The notes: a model not told the origin generated them from the sequence alone. A stretch of 64,000 nucleotides of DNA from Nannocystis pusilla (GCF_026626665.1 NZ_JAPNKE010000002.1:7603168-7667167), one strand, 5' to 3'; positions 1 through 10,172 are shown, counted from the stretch's first letter. A program made the numbers and translations.

Positions 1-169
1 CCTCGTGCGCACCGGCACCGCCGCGTCGCTGCTCGGCGCCGGCGTGGTCCTCGCGGGCATCGGGCCGTCGCTGGCCCGCACCCTCGTCGGCCTCGACCTC
101 GACCTGTCGCAGGTGCGCACCACCAGCACCGCCGAGCAGGCCATCGCCGCCGCGCTCGCGGTCGTGTGA
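1..169 (+). CDS. STAS-domain protein, C-terminal end (RsbR-like), partial
   Basis: Only the last 55 codons are in the window, ending with TGA at 167–169. The visible stretch (LLGAGVVLAGIGPSLARTLV, then a Leu-rich segment and STAEQAIAAALAVV) matches the last strand and helices of STAS domains of the RsbR/anti-anti-sigma type, where a Gly-Ile-x-Pro turn is followed by a long helix. Known members of the family work in stressosome or partner-switching control of sigma factors or output enzymes. Any N-terminal sensor domain (PAS, globin and similar) lies outside the window. The reading frame is clean. The assignment rests on a short fragment. Confidence 0.6.
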   Translation, partial: LVRTGTAASLLGAGVVLAGIGPSLARTLVGLDLDLSQVRTTSTAEQAIAAALAVV

Positions 170-300
170 TCGCAAGGTCGCGACCACGTCGCCGCGAGCA
201 GCGGTCGAAGACTCGAACTACCCCGCCACGCGCCGGGGCGCAGATACGCGCGCATCGAGTGGGTGACGATCGCGGGCGCGCCCACTATCCTCCTCGGCAG

Positions 301-819
301 ATGCCGCAAGCGAAGCCCAAGTCGAAGCAGGCCAAGAAGTCCGCCGCCAAGGCCGAGAAAAACAAGCAGACGAAGAAGGCCAAGAAGCAGACCGACAAGA
401 AGCCCGCCGCGGCGAAGGCCAAGAAAGCCGCCAAGAAGCCGGCCGCCAGGGCCAAGAAGGCCGCCAAGACCGCCGCTCGCAAGGCCGAAAAGAAGGCGAA
501 GAAGGCCGACAAGAAGACCGCCGCCAAGGCGAAGAAGGCCGACAAGAAGACCGCCGCCGAGGCGAAGAAGGCCGGCACCAAGAAGTCTGCAAGCAAGCCC
601 AAGAAGGCCGACACCAAGAAGTCTGCAAGCAAGACCAAGACGGCCGCCACCAAGAAGTCTGCAGGCAAGCCCAAGAAGGCCGCCACCAAGAAGTCCGCCC
701 CCCACTTAAAGATTCTTCGCGGGCGATGGGGCCGGCTTCGCCCGAGCTCGCGGCTGCGCGGCGGTTCTACGCCCTCCCGATCGACGCCGAGGCCTTCGCT
801 GCCAGCGACGAGGGCCTGA
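301..819 (+). CDS. Lysine/alanine-rich histone H1-like tail, probably the N-terminus of the next gene
   Basis: From ATG 301 the frame encodes about 137 residues that are almost only Lys, Ala, Thr, Ser and Pro, in KKA/KKS/AAKK repeats like eukaryotic H1 tails and bacterial H1-like proteins. Such a tail would bind nucleic acid by charge. The frame then runs into the next gene out of phase and stops at 817–819 with an Arg-rich, non-native tail. The switch point contains a run of six C (698–703). Adding one base there makes the Lys-rich segment continuous with the downstream SUKH/WGR protein through a short linker (PPLKDSSRA). I infer one large protein with a basic N-terminal tail. The alternative is a separate small DNA-binding protein that overlaps its neighbour by 94 bases. 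Confidence 0.6.
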   Translation: MPQAKPKSKQAKKSAAKAEKNKQTKKAKKQTDKKPAAAKAKKAAKKPAARAKKAAKTAARKAEKKAKKADKKTAAKAKKADKKTAAEAKKAGTKKSASKPKKADTKKSASKTKTAATKKSAGKPKKAATKKSAPHLKILRGRWGRLRPSSRLRGGSTPSRSTPRPSLPATRA

Positions 820-3800
820 CCGACAGGTCAGGCGAAGATCTGGTCGCCGCGCACTTCGGGCGCAACTTCGGCTACTTCGGCGCGATCGACAAGACCCTGT
901 CCGGCTTCTACGTCCTCGACGACGAGGGCGACAACTATTACCTGGCCGACCTGCGTGACAGCGGCCAGGTGTGGTGGCAGGACCACGAGACCCGCGAGGT
1001 CTCGCTCGGCTTCGACAGCGTCGAAGACTACGCCGCCTACCGCGACGCGAAGGCCGAGGCCGACGAGGACGAGGACGACATCGCCGATCGCTTCCGGCCG
1101 CGCAAGCTCAAGTCGACCAGCGAGCGCCGGCCCACCACGGCCAAGCTGCTGGAGCGCTATCAGTGGCTCATGTGGTTCTTCGCCCGCGGCCACGAGCTGC
1201 GCGGGCAGGCCATCGACAGCGACGAGGACATGGCGCGCCGCGCCTACGGCCACCTGCGCGGCGCCTTCGACGACCGCGCCGCCGAGGCCAAGGCCTTCGC
1301 CGCCGAGCACAAGCGCATCGCCGACGATCCGCACCTCGGCATCTACTGGCTGCTCCACACCAGCGTCCTGGCCGACCACGCCGGCCGCGACCAGGTCGTC
1401 GCCGCCCTCGCCGCAAGCGAGCACCCGCTCGTGAAGGCCTTCGTCGCCGCCTTCGGCGCCCTCGCCGACGACGGCGACGTCCCGGCCGCGCCGGCCTTCC
1501 GCGCCCGCCGCTCGCTGCTCCTCTACTACACCGGCGGCGCGGTCGACGGCGAGGACGTCGACCTCGACCGCCTCATCGCCGCGGTGTACGCCGACCCCGT
1601 CACGCACGGCTTCATCAAGGCCCAGCGGCTGGTCGAGGCCGCCGCGGCCGCCGGCGAGCTGGGCCGCCTGCACGCCCTCGTCGCCGCCGGCCCGCCCGGG
1701 CCCGAGCTCGGCTTCCAGGCCCTCGCCGCCCTGCTCGACGTCCACGCCGGCGTGCAGGCCAGCCGCGCCGCCGATGCTGTCCTCGAGCACATGTTCGAAG
1801 TACAGACGTCGACCTGCTGGCCGCCGCGATCGAGCCGCTCGCCCCGCTGGCGACCGACCGCCTGCGCGTGCGCGACCTGCTCGACGGCGTCCTCGCGCGC
1901 GACCCGTACCACTGGGGCGTCCTGCACGCCGCCCAGCAGGCCGCCGAGCGCGACGGCGACGGCGCGCGGGCCGAGCAGTTCGCCGCCCGGATCGCCCCGC
2001 TCGCCGAGGTGCGGCCGGTGCTCACCCGGCTCTTCAGCGAGGACGACGACGAACGCGAGCCCGCGCTCGAACAGTTCCGCGAGCTCGCCCCGCCGCAGCG
2101 GCTCTTGCTCGCGCGGCGGCTGCTCGTCATGGCCGGGCAGATCGCCGCCGACGTCCTCGGCGCCGCGGCCCGGGTCCTGCTCGCCACCGGCGACAGCGAC
2201 GCCCTCGCCGACCTGCAGGCGGCCGCCGTCGGGCTGCAGTCGCCGTCCGAGTTCGCCGGTCAGCTCGCCGCGCTGCGCGAGGACGGCATCGTCGACCTCG
2301 CCGACCCGCTGCTGCCGACCTTCCAGGCGCTGCTCCTGCGGCCCGAGAGCGGCGGGTTCTTCGAGGACGACTGGAAGGAAGACCTGGTCGAGAAGCTGGC
2401 GCCGATCGCCCACGAGCCGGTGATCTTCGACTGGCTGCTGGCCGCGCTGGGCGAGGACAGCCGGCACACGCTGCGCGACAAGATCCTCTCGAAGCTGTTC
2501 ATCGCCTACAACGACAACGAGGTCGTCGCTCGCCTGTCCGAAGGGCAAGCCTTCCGCCTGGTCCGCGTGGCCGCGCGCCTCGGCGTCAAGCCGGCGGGCG
2601 CGGGCGACGACGACGACGGCGCGTTCCCGGCGATCCACGTCTACCACGCCGCCGGTCGGGTCCTGTTCTACTTCACCAACCCCGGCGGCCTGCCGGCGAT
2701 CGCCGAGGTCCTGGCCGAGACGAGCGACCAGGAGCTGCTGAGCAACCTCTACAGCGGCCTGGCCCACATCAAGACCGAGGACGCGCTGGGCCTCTTGCGC
2801 TCGCGCCTGTTCGTCGAGCAGCGGCAGGTCTGGTACCTGTGCAACGCGGTCGCCGAGACCTTCGACGACGACGGCCACGGCGAGATCATGGTCGAGCTCG
2901 AGCGCACCCGCAGCGACCACGGCGCCAACAGCTACGCGGTGGTGTTCCTCGACTTCGAGAGCGACACCAAGAAGAAGCCGCACTCCTACGTCGCCGCGCT
3001 CGCGCGGGCCGTGCTCGGCTGGCCGGAGCCGGGCGATCCGCGGGCTCGCGGCCAGCGCAAGTTTTTGCTGATGCACGCGGTCCGGCTCGGCCTCGAGAGC
3101 GGCGACCACGAGCTGGTGCGGCGGGCCCACGCGGCCGCGCAGGCGATCGCCGAGCCGCCGTTCTCGAACCTCAGCGAGCTGCACTACGAGCGGGCCACCG
3201 ACGATCCGTGGCAGTCGTTCAAGGCCAAGGACCGCAAGCAACTGGGGCGCGTCCTGGCCGGGGAGAGCGAGGCGCCGCGCAAGCTGGCCAGGCCGCAGAA
3301 GAAGATCGGCGACGACGCGCTCGCCGAGCTGGCCGGGGTGCCCATCGATCGCCGCTTCCTCACCACGCCCGACGGCGAGGTGTGGTTCTTCGACAAGCAG
3401 GAGCGCCTGCACGTGTTCGACGGCCAGGAAGTCAAGGCGCCGGGCTTCGAGGTCGTGTCCGACCTCGACGACCTCGGCACCTTCCTCGCCGGCGCCGAGC
3501 GCTGCGACGGCCGCGTGGTCCACTGGAACGCGTCGGCGGGGGAGTTCCGCGACATCGTTTGCTACGGCGACCGCGTGCTGGTGTACGAGGGCGTCAACAA
3601 CGGCCGCTTCACCGGCCACGGCATCGTCGCCGACGGGCGCGAGAGCGCCGAGGCGCTGTTCCGCAAGCTCGCCGACCACCCGGCGAAGGACTGGTTCGCC
3701 GCCGAGCCGTGGTACGTGCCGCAGCGCGGCGGCGTCCTGCGCACCTACTACGCGCCGCACGCGGGCGAGGACGACGACAAGAGCGAGTACGTCGCCGAGC

Positions 3801-4762
3801 TGCGCGAGGGGCCCGAGGCGCTGGCCGAGGTCGAGGCGCGCGTGCTGACGCTGCTGAAGCGCCCCGGCGCGCGCGTGGCCTGCATCGAGTGGACGGACGA
3901 CCGCCGCCGCCCGGGCGACATGGGCCTGCTCGAGTACTTCGAGGACCGCGCCCGCGACGACGAGCGCGCGCCGAGCTGGCACCTCGAGGCGTTCGCCGAG
4001 TTCGAGCGGCTGCTGGCGGAGTGGGGCTGGACGGCGGAGCTACATGACCTTTCGGTCAGCCGCGGCGCGCCGCCCGACGAGGCGGCGATCGCCCGCTTCG
4101 CGGCGGCGGCCGGGGCCGAGGTGCCGGCGAAGCTGCGCGAGGCGTGGTCCCACGGGCCGCTGGCGTGGCAGATCGGCGAGCGCGGCCGGGCCTTCCTCGG
4201 GCCCGAGGAGGCGCTGGCGCGCGGGCCGGCGCTGACGGCCGCGGTGGAGGCGCTGGCGGGCAAGATGCGGCCGGCAGACGCGGAGCCGCTGCGGGCGATG
4301 ATGGCCGGCGCGCAGGTGGTGATCGAGGACGCGCAGCAGCGACCGGTGGTGCTGTTCGTGCCGAAGTCGCCGCAGCGCAAGGACGGCCGGGTGTTCGTCG
4401 AGTACGAGGTGTCGGAGCCGCCGGACGACCTGTGGTTCGAGGGGTCGTTCGAGTGGTTCATCGCGGAGTCGCTGGGCCGGCCGTTCGTGGCGGCCCTCGG
4501 CGAGGCGTGCCCCGACCTGCGCGGGCTGCCGTACGGGGCGCGCCGCCATGAGGGGGTGGTGCGGCGGCGCTATACGCAGGGCGGGAAGTTCTGGGAGGTG
4601 GTGCTCGATCCGCGGGGGGCGTTCGTGCTGACGCGCTCGGGCAAGCTCGGGGCGGCAGGCAGCGAGAAGCTGCGGCGGCTGGCGGGCGAAGACGAGGCGC
4701 GGGCAGTCTTTGACAAGATGGTCAAGGACAAGACTTCCGAGGGCTGGAAGCTGGCAAAGTAG
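726..4762 (+). CDS. Giant SUKH (SMI1/KNR4)–WGR domain protein, frameshifted near 1,795
   Basis: About 1,345 codons read in one frame from ATG 726 to about 1,795 and in the frame one base earlier from there to TAG 4762; one missing base reconciles them. Residues about 40–105 carry the SUKH pattern (YYLADLRDSGQVWWQDHETR). The middle is helical and HEAT-like. Near residue 1,110 a second SUKH-like stretch appears (PPDEAAIARFAAAAG, then VPAKLREAW). The last 80 residues are a WGR domain (KFWEVVLDPRGAFVLTRSGKLG, then an eA..fdkmvkdKtseGWkl end), a fold of PARPs and bacterial regulators that binds nucleic-acid ends or partners. SUKH proteins are often immunity or adaptor proteins. The role is unknown; the Lys tail at 301 may belong to it. 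Downstream lies a terminator-like hairpin. Confidence 0.7.
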
Positions 4763-4784
4763 TCGTCCCGCTCGGGTGAGCTTC

Positions 4785-4813
4785 AGGGCATGCTCTTTCG
4801 GGCATGCCCTTTT
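4785..4813 (+). terminator. Rho-independent-like terminator after the WGR gene
   Basis: GGGCATG pairs with CATGCCC across a short loop and is followed by TTTT, 25 bases after the stop codon at 4762. The hairpin is also a member of the dispersed CATG-centred palindrome family. Confidence 0.6.
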
Positions 4814-4816
4814 CGT

Positions 4817-4834
4817 CATGTTCCTATGAACATG
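4817..4834. repeat. Perfect 7-bp inverted repeat CATGTTC–CTAT–GAACATG
   Basis: A second short hairpin just after the terminator-like one, leading straight into the 24-bp tandem array. It belongs to the dispersed palindrome family. Confidence 0.55.
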
Positions 4835-4836
4835 TT

Positions 4837-5028
4837 GTGATGCGTCCGCGGACATCCGGCATGATGCGTCCGCGGACATCGGGCATGATGCGTCCGCGGA
4901 GAGCGTGCATGATGCGTCCGCGGAGGTCCGGCATGATGCGTCCGCGGACATCCGGCATGATGCGTCCGCGGACATCCGGCATGATGCGTCCGCGGACATC
5001 CGGCATGATGCGTCCGCGGAGATCAGGC
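4837..5028. repeat. Tandem array, eight copies of a 24-bp unit
   Basis: Units start at 4837, 4861, 4885, 4909, 4933, 4957, 4981 and 5005. Each holds the palindrome GTCCGCGGAC and the step CATGATGCG; copies differ mainly in the six bases after the palindrome (ACATCC, ACATCG, AGAGCG, AGGTCC, AGATCA). There are no unique spacers, so it is not a CRISPR array. The period of eight codons leaves frames open on both strands (MMRPRTSG forward, MPDVRGRI reverse), but no start signal supports translation. Confidence 0.9.
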
Positions 5029-5063
5029 CTGGGTGCTTCGCGATTGCCGACTGCGCCTCGCGG

Positions 5064-5163
5064 GGGGTCCGGGGAAGGGCCGGCCGCGAGTTACCGGCTG
5101 GATGGATGCTCGTTCCTCGCACCCATCTTGCCTCTAATCGCGGCCGGCCCTTCCCCGGACCCC
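5064..5163. repeat. Perfect 26-bp inverted repeat with 48-base loop
   Basis: The arm at 5064–5089 (GGGGTCCGGGGAAGGGCCGG and the next six bases) is matched exactly in reverse complement at 5138–5163. The loop of 48 bases has no clear gene. RNA from either strand would form a very stable hairpin. It lies in the convergent spacer between the WGR gene and the kinase gene, so it could end transcription from both sides. No transposase or target duplication is visible. Confidence 0.85.
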
Positions 5164-5245
5164 TGGCACGGCTGCAGCCGTGAGAGGCCGACCCGCCGTC
5201 CTGGGCTTCGCTGAGGGATGTCCTCCGGGATAGGTCACGGGGCGC

Positions 5246-5277
5246 CTGTTCGACGGCCAGGTCTGGCCGCCGAACAG
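5246..5277. repeat. Hairpin with 15-bp arms (one mismatch) and 2-base centre
   Basis: CTGTTCG and CGGCCAG on the left pair with CTGGCCG and CGAACAG on the right. It sits directly before the large tandem array. Confidence 0.8.
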
Positions 5278-5280
5278 ACG

Positions 5281-5965
5281 CTATCTGGCGACAATAACGG
5301 CGGCTCCTCTCCCGCGGCGAGCACTCCTCTTCACGCGACGCCTGCCGACAATGACGGCGGCTCCTCTCTCGCGACGAGCACTCCTCTTCGCGCGACGCCT
5401 GCCGACAATGACCGCGGACCCGCGACGAGCACTCCTCTTCGCGCCACGCCTGCTGACGGATCCTCTCCCGCGACGAGCACGCTTCTTCGCGCGACGCCTG
5501 CTGACCATGACGACGGATCCTCTCCCGCGACGAGCACTCCTCTTCGCGCGACGCCTGCAGACCATGACGACGGGCCCGCGACGAGCACGCCTCTTCGCGC
5601 CACGCCTGCCGACCATGACGAAGGGCCCGCGAAGAGCACTCCTCTTCGCGCCACGCACGCCGACAGTGATGGCGGGCCCTCTCCCGCGACGAGCATTCCT
5701 CTTCGCGCCACGCCTGCCGACAATAGCGGCGAACCTCTCTTCCGCGACGAGCACGCCTCTTCGCGCGACGCCTTCCGACAATGACGGCGGGTCCTCTCCC
5801 GCGACGATCACGCCTCTTCGCGCGATGCCTGCCGACAATGACGGCGGGTCCGCAACGAGCACGCCTCTTCGCGCCACGCCTGCCGACTATGACGACGGGC
5901 CCGCGACGAGCACGCCTCTTCGCGCCACGCCTGCCGACAATGACGACGGGCCCGCGACGTCTTCG
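5281..5965. repeat. Tandem array of 48-, 51- and 57-bp units, about 12–13 copies
   Basis: Units start with CTGCCGACAATGACGGCGG or variants and end with CTCTTCGCGCGACGC or CTCTTCGCGCCACGC. Lengths are 57, 51 or 48 bp (one 58), so almost all length changes are multiples of three. Read forward from ATG 5218 the units give T-P-L-R-A-T-P-A-D-N-D-G-G repeats. Much of the sequence change is then at third codon positions (GCC/GCT/GCA, ACT/ACG, GCG/GCC). The 58-bp unit near 5,720 breaks the frame once; with that corrected the pattern runs to about 5,965. Either a low-complexity repeat protein or a non-coding minisatellite. Confidence 0.85.
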
Positions 5966-5988
5966 GCGCCTCGCGCCGCTCGTGCGCG

Positions 5989-8858
5989 CTACTTCGCCGC
6001 CTCCCACGCCTCGAGCTGCTTCATCCCGCGCTCGCCGGCGACGCCGGCGAGCTTGAGCGACTCGCGGGCCAGCTTCGCTTCCTCGGCGGATTCGGCGGCG
6101 GCACCGGTAGCGCGCAGGGCCTGGGCGCGGGCGAGGTGCATGAGGCCGAGGTCGCCGGGGTCCGAGGTCGCGGCGGCGACGTTCTTGAGGGCGCGGTCGA
6201 CGTGCTGCAGGGCGGCGGCGGGCTTCTGTTCGAGCAGGTCGATCTGCGCCTGTCCCAAGAGACAGAGGCCGAGGTCGGGGTGGTCGGGGCCGAGGGCCTT
6301 CTCCCTGATCTCGCAACCCCGCTCGTAGGCCGCGCGGGCGCCGGGGTAGTCGGCGAGGTCGCGCTTGGCGTCGCCGATGAACGTAAAGACGCCGGCGACC
6401 GCCGGGTGGTCGGGCGCGAGCGCTGCTTCCAGGTGCGCGAGCGCGGCCGTCAGCTCGGTCAGGGCCTCGACTGGCTTTCCGGACAGCTGCAGCATGCCGC
6501 CCACGTTCTGGCGGATCACCCCGACCGTCGGGTCCTTGGGGTTGATGGCCTCGAGGATCGCCTGCGACCGCTGCAGCGCGGCGATCGCCTCGGCGTAGCG
6601 GTTCTGCCGCTCGAGGCTGAGCGCGAGGTTGTTGAGCGGCAGCGCCAGGTCGGGGTGACCGGAGCCGTGGGCGCGCTCGTCGAGCGCGACGGCCCGCTCG
6701 AACAGCTGCTGCGCCTCGACGTACTTGCCGCCGCGCAGCTTGGACGCGCCGAGCGCGTTGAACAGGCCGACCAGGCGCGGGTGGTCGGGGCCGAAGACTT
6801 TTTCATAGAGGCCGATCGCCTCGCTCACGAAGGCCTCGGCGCCGGCGCTGTCGCCGGCGGCGATGGCGATCATGCCGACGTGGTGCAGCCACTGCGCGCG
6901 CTCGCGGTCAGGCTGGCCGCGGCGGCGCAGCAGCGCCTCGGCGTGGTCGACCCACGGCTGGGCCTCGGCCTTGCGCCCGAGCTTGTAGCCGACCACGAAC
7001 ATCTGGTTCAGCAGGCCATCCCACAGCGTCTCGTCGTCGCGGTCGGCCACTGCTTGCCAGATCGCCGCCGCCTCGGTGATCCGCGCCCCCTCGTCGTTGC
7101 CCGCCTCGCGCTGCGCCCTCGCCAGCGCGTGGCGAGCCGCCGCGGTCAGGCTCGGGTCGTCCAGCGCGATCGCCTCGGTCGCGGTCGCCTCGAGCTCGGC
7201 CAGCGCGTCCTTGCTCTTGCCGGCGCTGACCTTGGCCCGCGCCGCTCGCAGCCGCTCGCGCACCGCCTCGCTGCGGGCCGGGTCCGTCACCGCCCGCGAG
7301 GCCAGCGCTCCGCTGCGCAGCGCCTCCGCGTCGGCGCAGGCCTGCAGCCCCGGCAGCGCCACCGCCGCCTCCGTGGCCCGCTTCACCACCTGCTTGTCGG
7401 CCTGCTCGAGCAGCGCCAGCAGGGCGTCGAGATCTTTCAGGCGATGCTGCAGGCAGGCCATGCGCAGGTCCATCAGCTCGGCCGACTGCTCGCCGCGCAC
7501 CAGCGTCGCGGAACATGTCTCTTCGTACATGTCCTTCCAGCCCTGCGCGTATTGATCGATCTGCGGCGCCGCCTCGACCCACGCCCCCGCCGCGTACGGC
7601 AAGCCCGTGGCGGCGAAGGCGGCCTCGATCGCCGCGCGTCGACCCGCGTGCCAGACCTCGCCGACGCGCTCGGCTCCGCCGCCGCACACCCCGGGCCGGT
7701 CATCGCCCACGCGGTGCCGCCGGCGACCGCCGCGGCCAGCAGCGTCCCGCCGAGGGCCAGCGCCCGACGTTGCCGGCGGGCGCGGCCGGCCTGCAGGTCG
7801 GCGAGCAGCGCGTCCATGCGCGGGTACCTGGCCTCTCGGTCAGGTTGCAGCCCGCGCAGGCAGATCCGGTGCAGCCAGCCGGGCACCTCGCTGCCGCGCG
7901 GCGGCGCCTCGCGCTGGCTGCTGCGGGCCTTGCGGGCCAGTTCCTCGATCGTCGCGCCGGCGAACGGGCGCTTGCCGTAGAGGGCCTCGAACAGTGCCAC
8001 GCAGAAGCTGAACTGATCGGTGCGCGGGTCGACCGCGACGCCCGCGTGCTGCTCGGGCGACATGTACGCCGGCGTGCCGACGATCGCGCCGTAGCGGGTG
8101 ATCTGGGTGTCGAGGGCGCTGCTGCTGGCGGCCTCGGCCGCGCGCGCCGGCGACTCGTGCTCCTCGTCGCGGCGAGCCAGGCCGAAGTCTGCCACTTGCG
8201 CGCGCAGCTTGCCGGTCGCGGCGTCGGTGCTGAGCAGCACGTTGTCGGGCTTGAAGTCGCGGTGGACGAGGCCCACCGCGTGCGCGGCCGCCAGCCCGGC
8301 GCCGGCCTGGGCGAACACGTCGACGACCTCGGTCCAGCGCGGACGCGTGGCCATCCACTGCCGCAGGTCGGTGCCCTCGACTAGGTCCATGGCGATGAAC
8401 ACCTGGTCCTCGCGGTGCGCCCCGACGTCGAACACCGGCACCACGTTGGGGTGCGACAGCTTGGCCATCGCCTGCGCCTCGCGGATCATCCGCGCCCGCG
8501 CCTCGCCGACGGCCGCCCCGTGCAGCAGCTTGATCGCCACGGTGCGATCGAGGTCGGGGTCGTAGGCCTTGTAGACCGTCCCCATGCCGCCCGCCCCGAG
8601 CTGTTTGATCATCAAATAGCGCCCCAGGGTGCGCTCCGGGGGCTGCGCGTCGCCCCCCGCGGGCACGCTCGCCGTGGTCCTCTCGACGTCGACCACCGTG
8701 CGCACGCGGTCGAGGCTGTCGGGCCGCACCACCGTCTCCTCGACGCTGCCGACGCTCACGCTCGCGGGCGCGGCTCCCGGCGCGGTGGTCTCCTCGAGCG
8801 CGTCCTTCGCCTGACCTTCGGGCCATGTCCTCTTGGACATCTGATTGCGCTCGTCCAT
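5989..8858 (-). CDS. Membrane Ser/Thr protein kinase with C-terminal TPR region (frameshifted near 7,690)
   Basis: Start ATG 8858 is chosen for the GAGAGG ribosome site just upstream. The kinase domain (residues about 80–340) has the Gly loop GAGGMGTVYKAY, Lys110 in VAIK, the catalytic HRDFKPDN (199–206) and DFG (224–226), so it should be active. A single membrane helix follows (about 378–398). The periplasmic or distal part holds the family's W-x2-M-x4-C and RMACLQHRL motifs and TPR units ending in pairs such as GPDHPRL and GSGHPDL. Near 7,690 the frame changes; one extra G in the GGGG run restores a continuous protein of about 955 residues. The gene points toward the repeat spacer. Myxobacteria carry many such kinases; its signal is unknown. 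A paralogue lies at 30,169. Confidence 0.85.
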
Positions 8859-9347
8859 CGGCCCTCTCGCCCCCATCATCGGTCATGCCGGCCGCGCGAC
8901 CAACCTCCCCGCGCGGGCGCCCGCGCGCGAACGGCTCGGATCCGCGCCAGATCGGGCGAAAAGGGCCGCGAAAACGCCGGTTCGCAGCGCGGGGCCGCGT
9001 CGTCGGCTCGGGGCTGACCTCACCGAGGTCAGCGGTTCGGAGCGCTCGCCTCGAGCGTCGCCTCGGTTCGAAATCGCGTCGGCGCGCGTGCCCGGCGGGG
9101 CTCGACGCCAGGGCTCGACGCCTCGCACGCGCTCACCGGCGAGTATCCTGAACGCGGAGGCCGCCGCGTCGCCGGCTCCTGTCTCGACCACCGGCCTGAT
9201 TCGCCGTCCCATTCGCCGCCCCGCGGCGAAATCTCGCGAACGCGCCGAGCTCGCGTCGCGCAGGCGTCTTCGGGACGCGGGCTTCACTATGGTGAATCGC
9301 GGTCGCTGCATTGTCGGCGCGCGCGTCGCTTGCTACCGTGGGATGCT
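8859..9347. other. Divergent spacer between the kinase gene and the secreted-protein gene
   Basis: About 490 bases of very GC-rich sequence with no credible gene on either strand. It must hold the promoters of both divergent genes. I see no clear -35/-10 pair or strong palindrome. Confidence 0.5.
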
Positions 9348-9893
9348 TTGAACTGGATCTCGTCTGTCGTCGCGCTCGCACTCGCGGGCGCCGCTCCGAA
9401 CGTGAAGGACAGCGTTCAGGCCGCGCCGGGGACGGAGGTGGTGCGGGTCAAACGCGACTTCGGCAAGCCGCACTTCGACCTGGCGATCGACGCGTGGCTG
9501 AGCGCCGACGCCACGCGCCTCGACGAGGCCCGCCTGTGGTGGGTCAACACCGCCGAGCAGGACCGGCGCAAGCCGCTCGGGCCGATGGTCGAGCGCATGG
9601 TCAAGCTGCGATACCACCGCAGCTCGAGCCGCTCGCTGACCATCACCGTCACCGGCGACGGCAAGGAGTTCGCGTTCGTCGTCAAGCTGGCCCAGTCGGG
9701 CGAGCTGCACGCGTTCGTCGCCATCGATACCGAGGACGGCCGCCACGTCCCCCGCTGCCGCCTCGACGCGGCCCGCCTGATCGCCCACCGCGTGCTCGGC
9801 ATGCCCGTCGGCCTCGCCCGCGTCGCCGTCACCTGCCGCGACGCCGGCGGGACGTCTCACAAGGGACAGGTCAAGCACCGCGAGGTCACCTGA
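9348..9893 (+). CDS. Small secreted protein of unknown function
   Basis: Start TTG 9348 is preferred over an upstream TTG at 9330 because it gives a compact signal peptide (MNWISSVVALALAGAAP) after a GTGGGA ribosome-site-like sequence. The mature part, about 165 residues, has mixed charge, with predicted strands such as RSLTITVTGDGKEFAFVVKL and two cysteines (PRCRLDAARLI, VTCRDAGG). I do not recognise the family. The 3' end overlaps a member of the palindrome family (GACGTCTCACAAGGGACAGG). A tandem array follows directly. Confidence 0.65.
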   Translation: MNWISSVVALALAGAAPNVKDSVQAAPGTEVVRVKRDFGKPHFDLAIDAWLSADATRLDEARLWWVNTAEQDRRKPLGPMVERMVKLRYHRSSSRSLTITVTGDGKEFAFVVKLAQSGELHAFVAIDTEDGRHVPRCRLDAARLIAHRVLGMPVGLARVAVTCRDAGGTSHKGQVKHREVT

Positions 9894-9930
9894 GCCCGCG
9901 GCGCCCGGTGTCGCCGCGGCTGCACGCGCA

Positions 9931-10172
9931 GCGGCCTGTCTTGAAGGACATCTTTGACGCGGCCCCCGGCGACGCCGCCCCTGAACGTGCAGTCTGTCTT
10001 GAAGAACATCCTTGCGGCGCGCCCGGTGTCGCCGCGGCTGCACGCGCGGCGGCCTGTCTTGCTGAACATCCTTGCGGCGCGCCGGAGGGCGCCGTCCCTG
10101 GACGCGCGGAGGCTGTCGTGACGAACAGTCTTGCCGCGCTCGATGACGCCGCACCCGGACGCGCGCGCCGAC
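9931..10172. repeat. Tandem array, four copies of a 58–60-bp unit led by the palindrome element
   Basis: Units begin near 9931, 9989, 10049 and 10108, each with CTGTC-TTG-A-GAACATC or a close variant followed by a GCGGCGCGCC…GACGCGCG tail. The head of each unit is a degenerate copy of the dispersed TGTCC–GGACA palindrome, so here the palindrome has been amplified together with its flank. A copy of the tail also precedes the first unit (9900–9930). Confidence 0.8.

Noticed and set aside
1526..3982. An 818-codon minus-strand open frame
   Set aside because: Antisense to the WGR-protein gene; no recognisable domain and composition typical of GC-rich shadows.
4837..5028. CRISPR array
   Set aside because: The 24-bp units are directly abutting with no unique spacers, and no cas genes are present.
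5064..5163. Insertion-sequence ends
   Set aside because: Only 48 bases lie between the arms, with no transposase or target-site duplication.
5331..5723. A minus-strand repeat protein (ARRGVLVAGEDP units) in the large array
   Set aside because: The substitutions are mostly silent in the plus-strand frame and would change residues in this one; no start signal.
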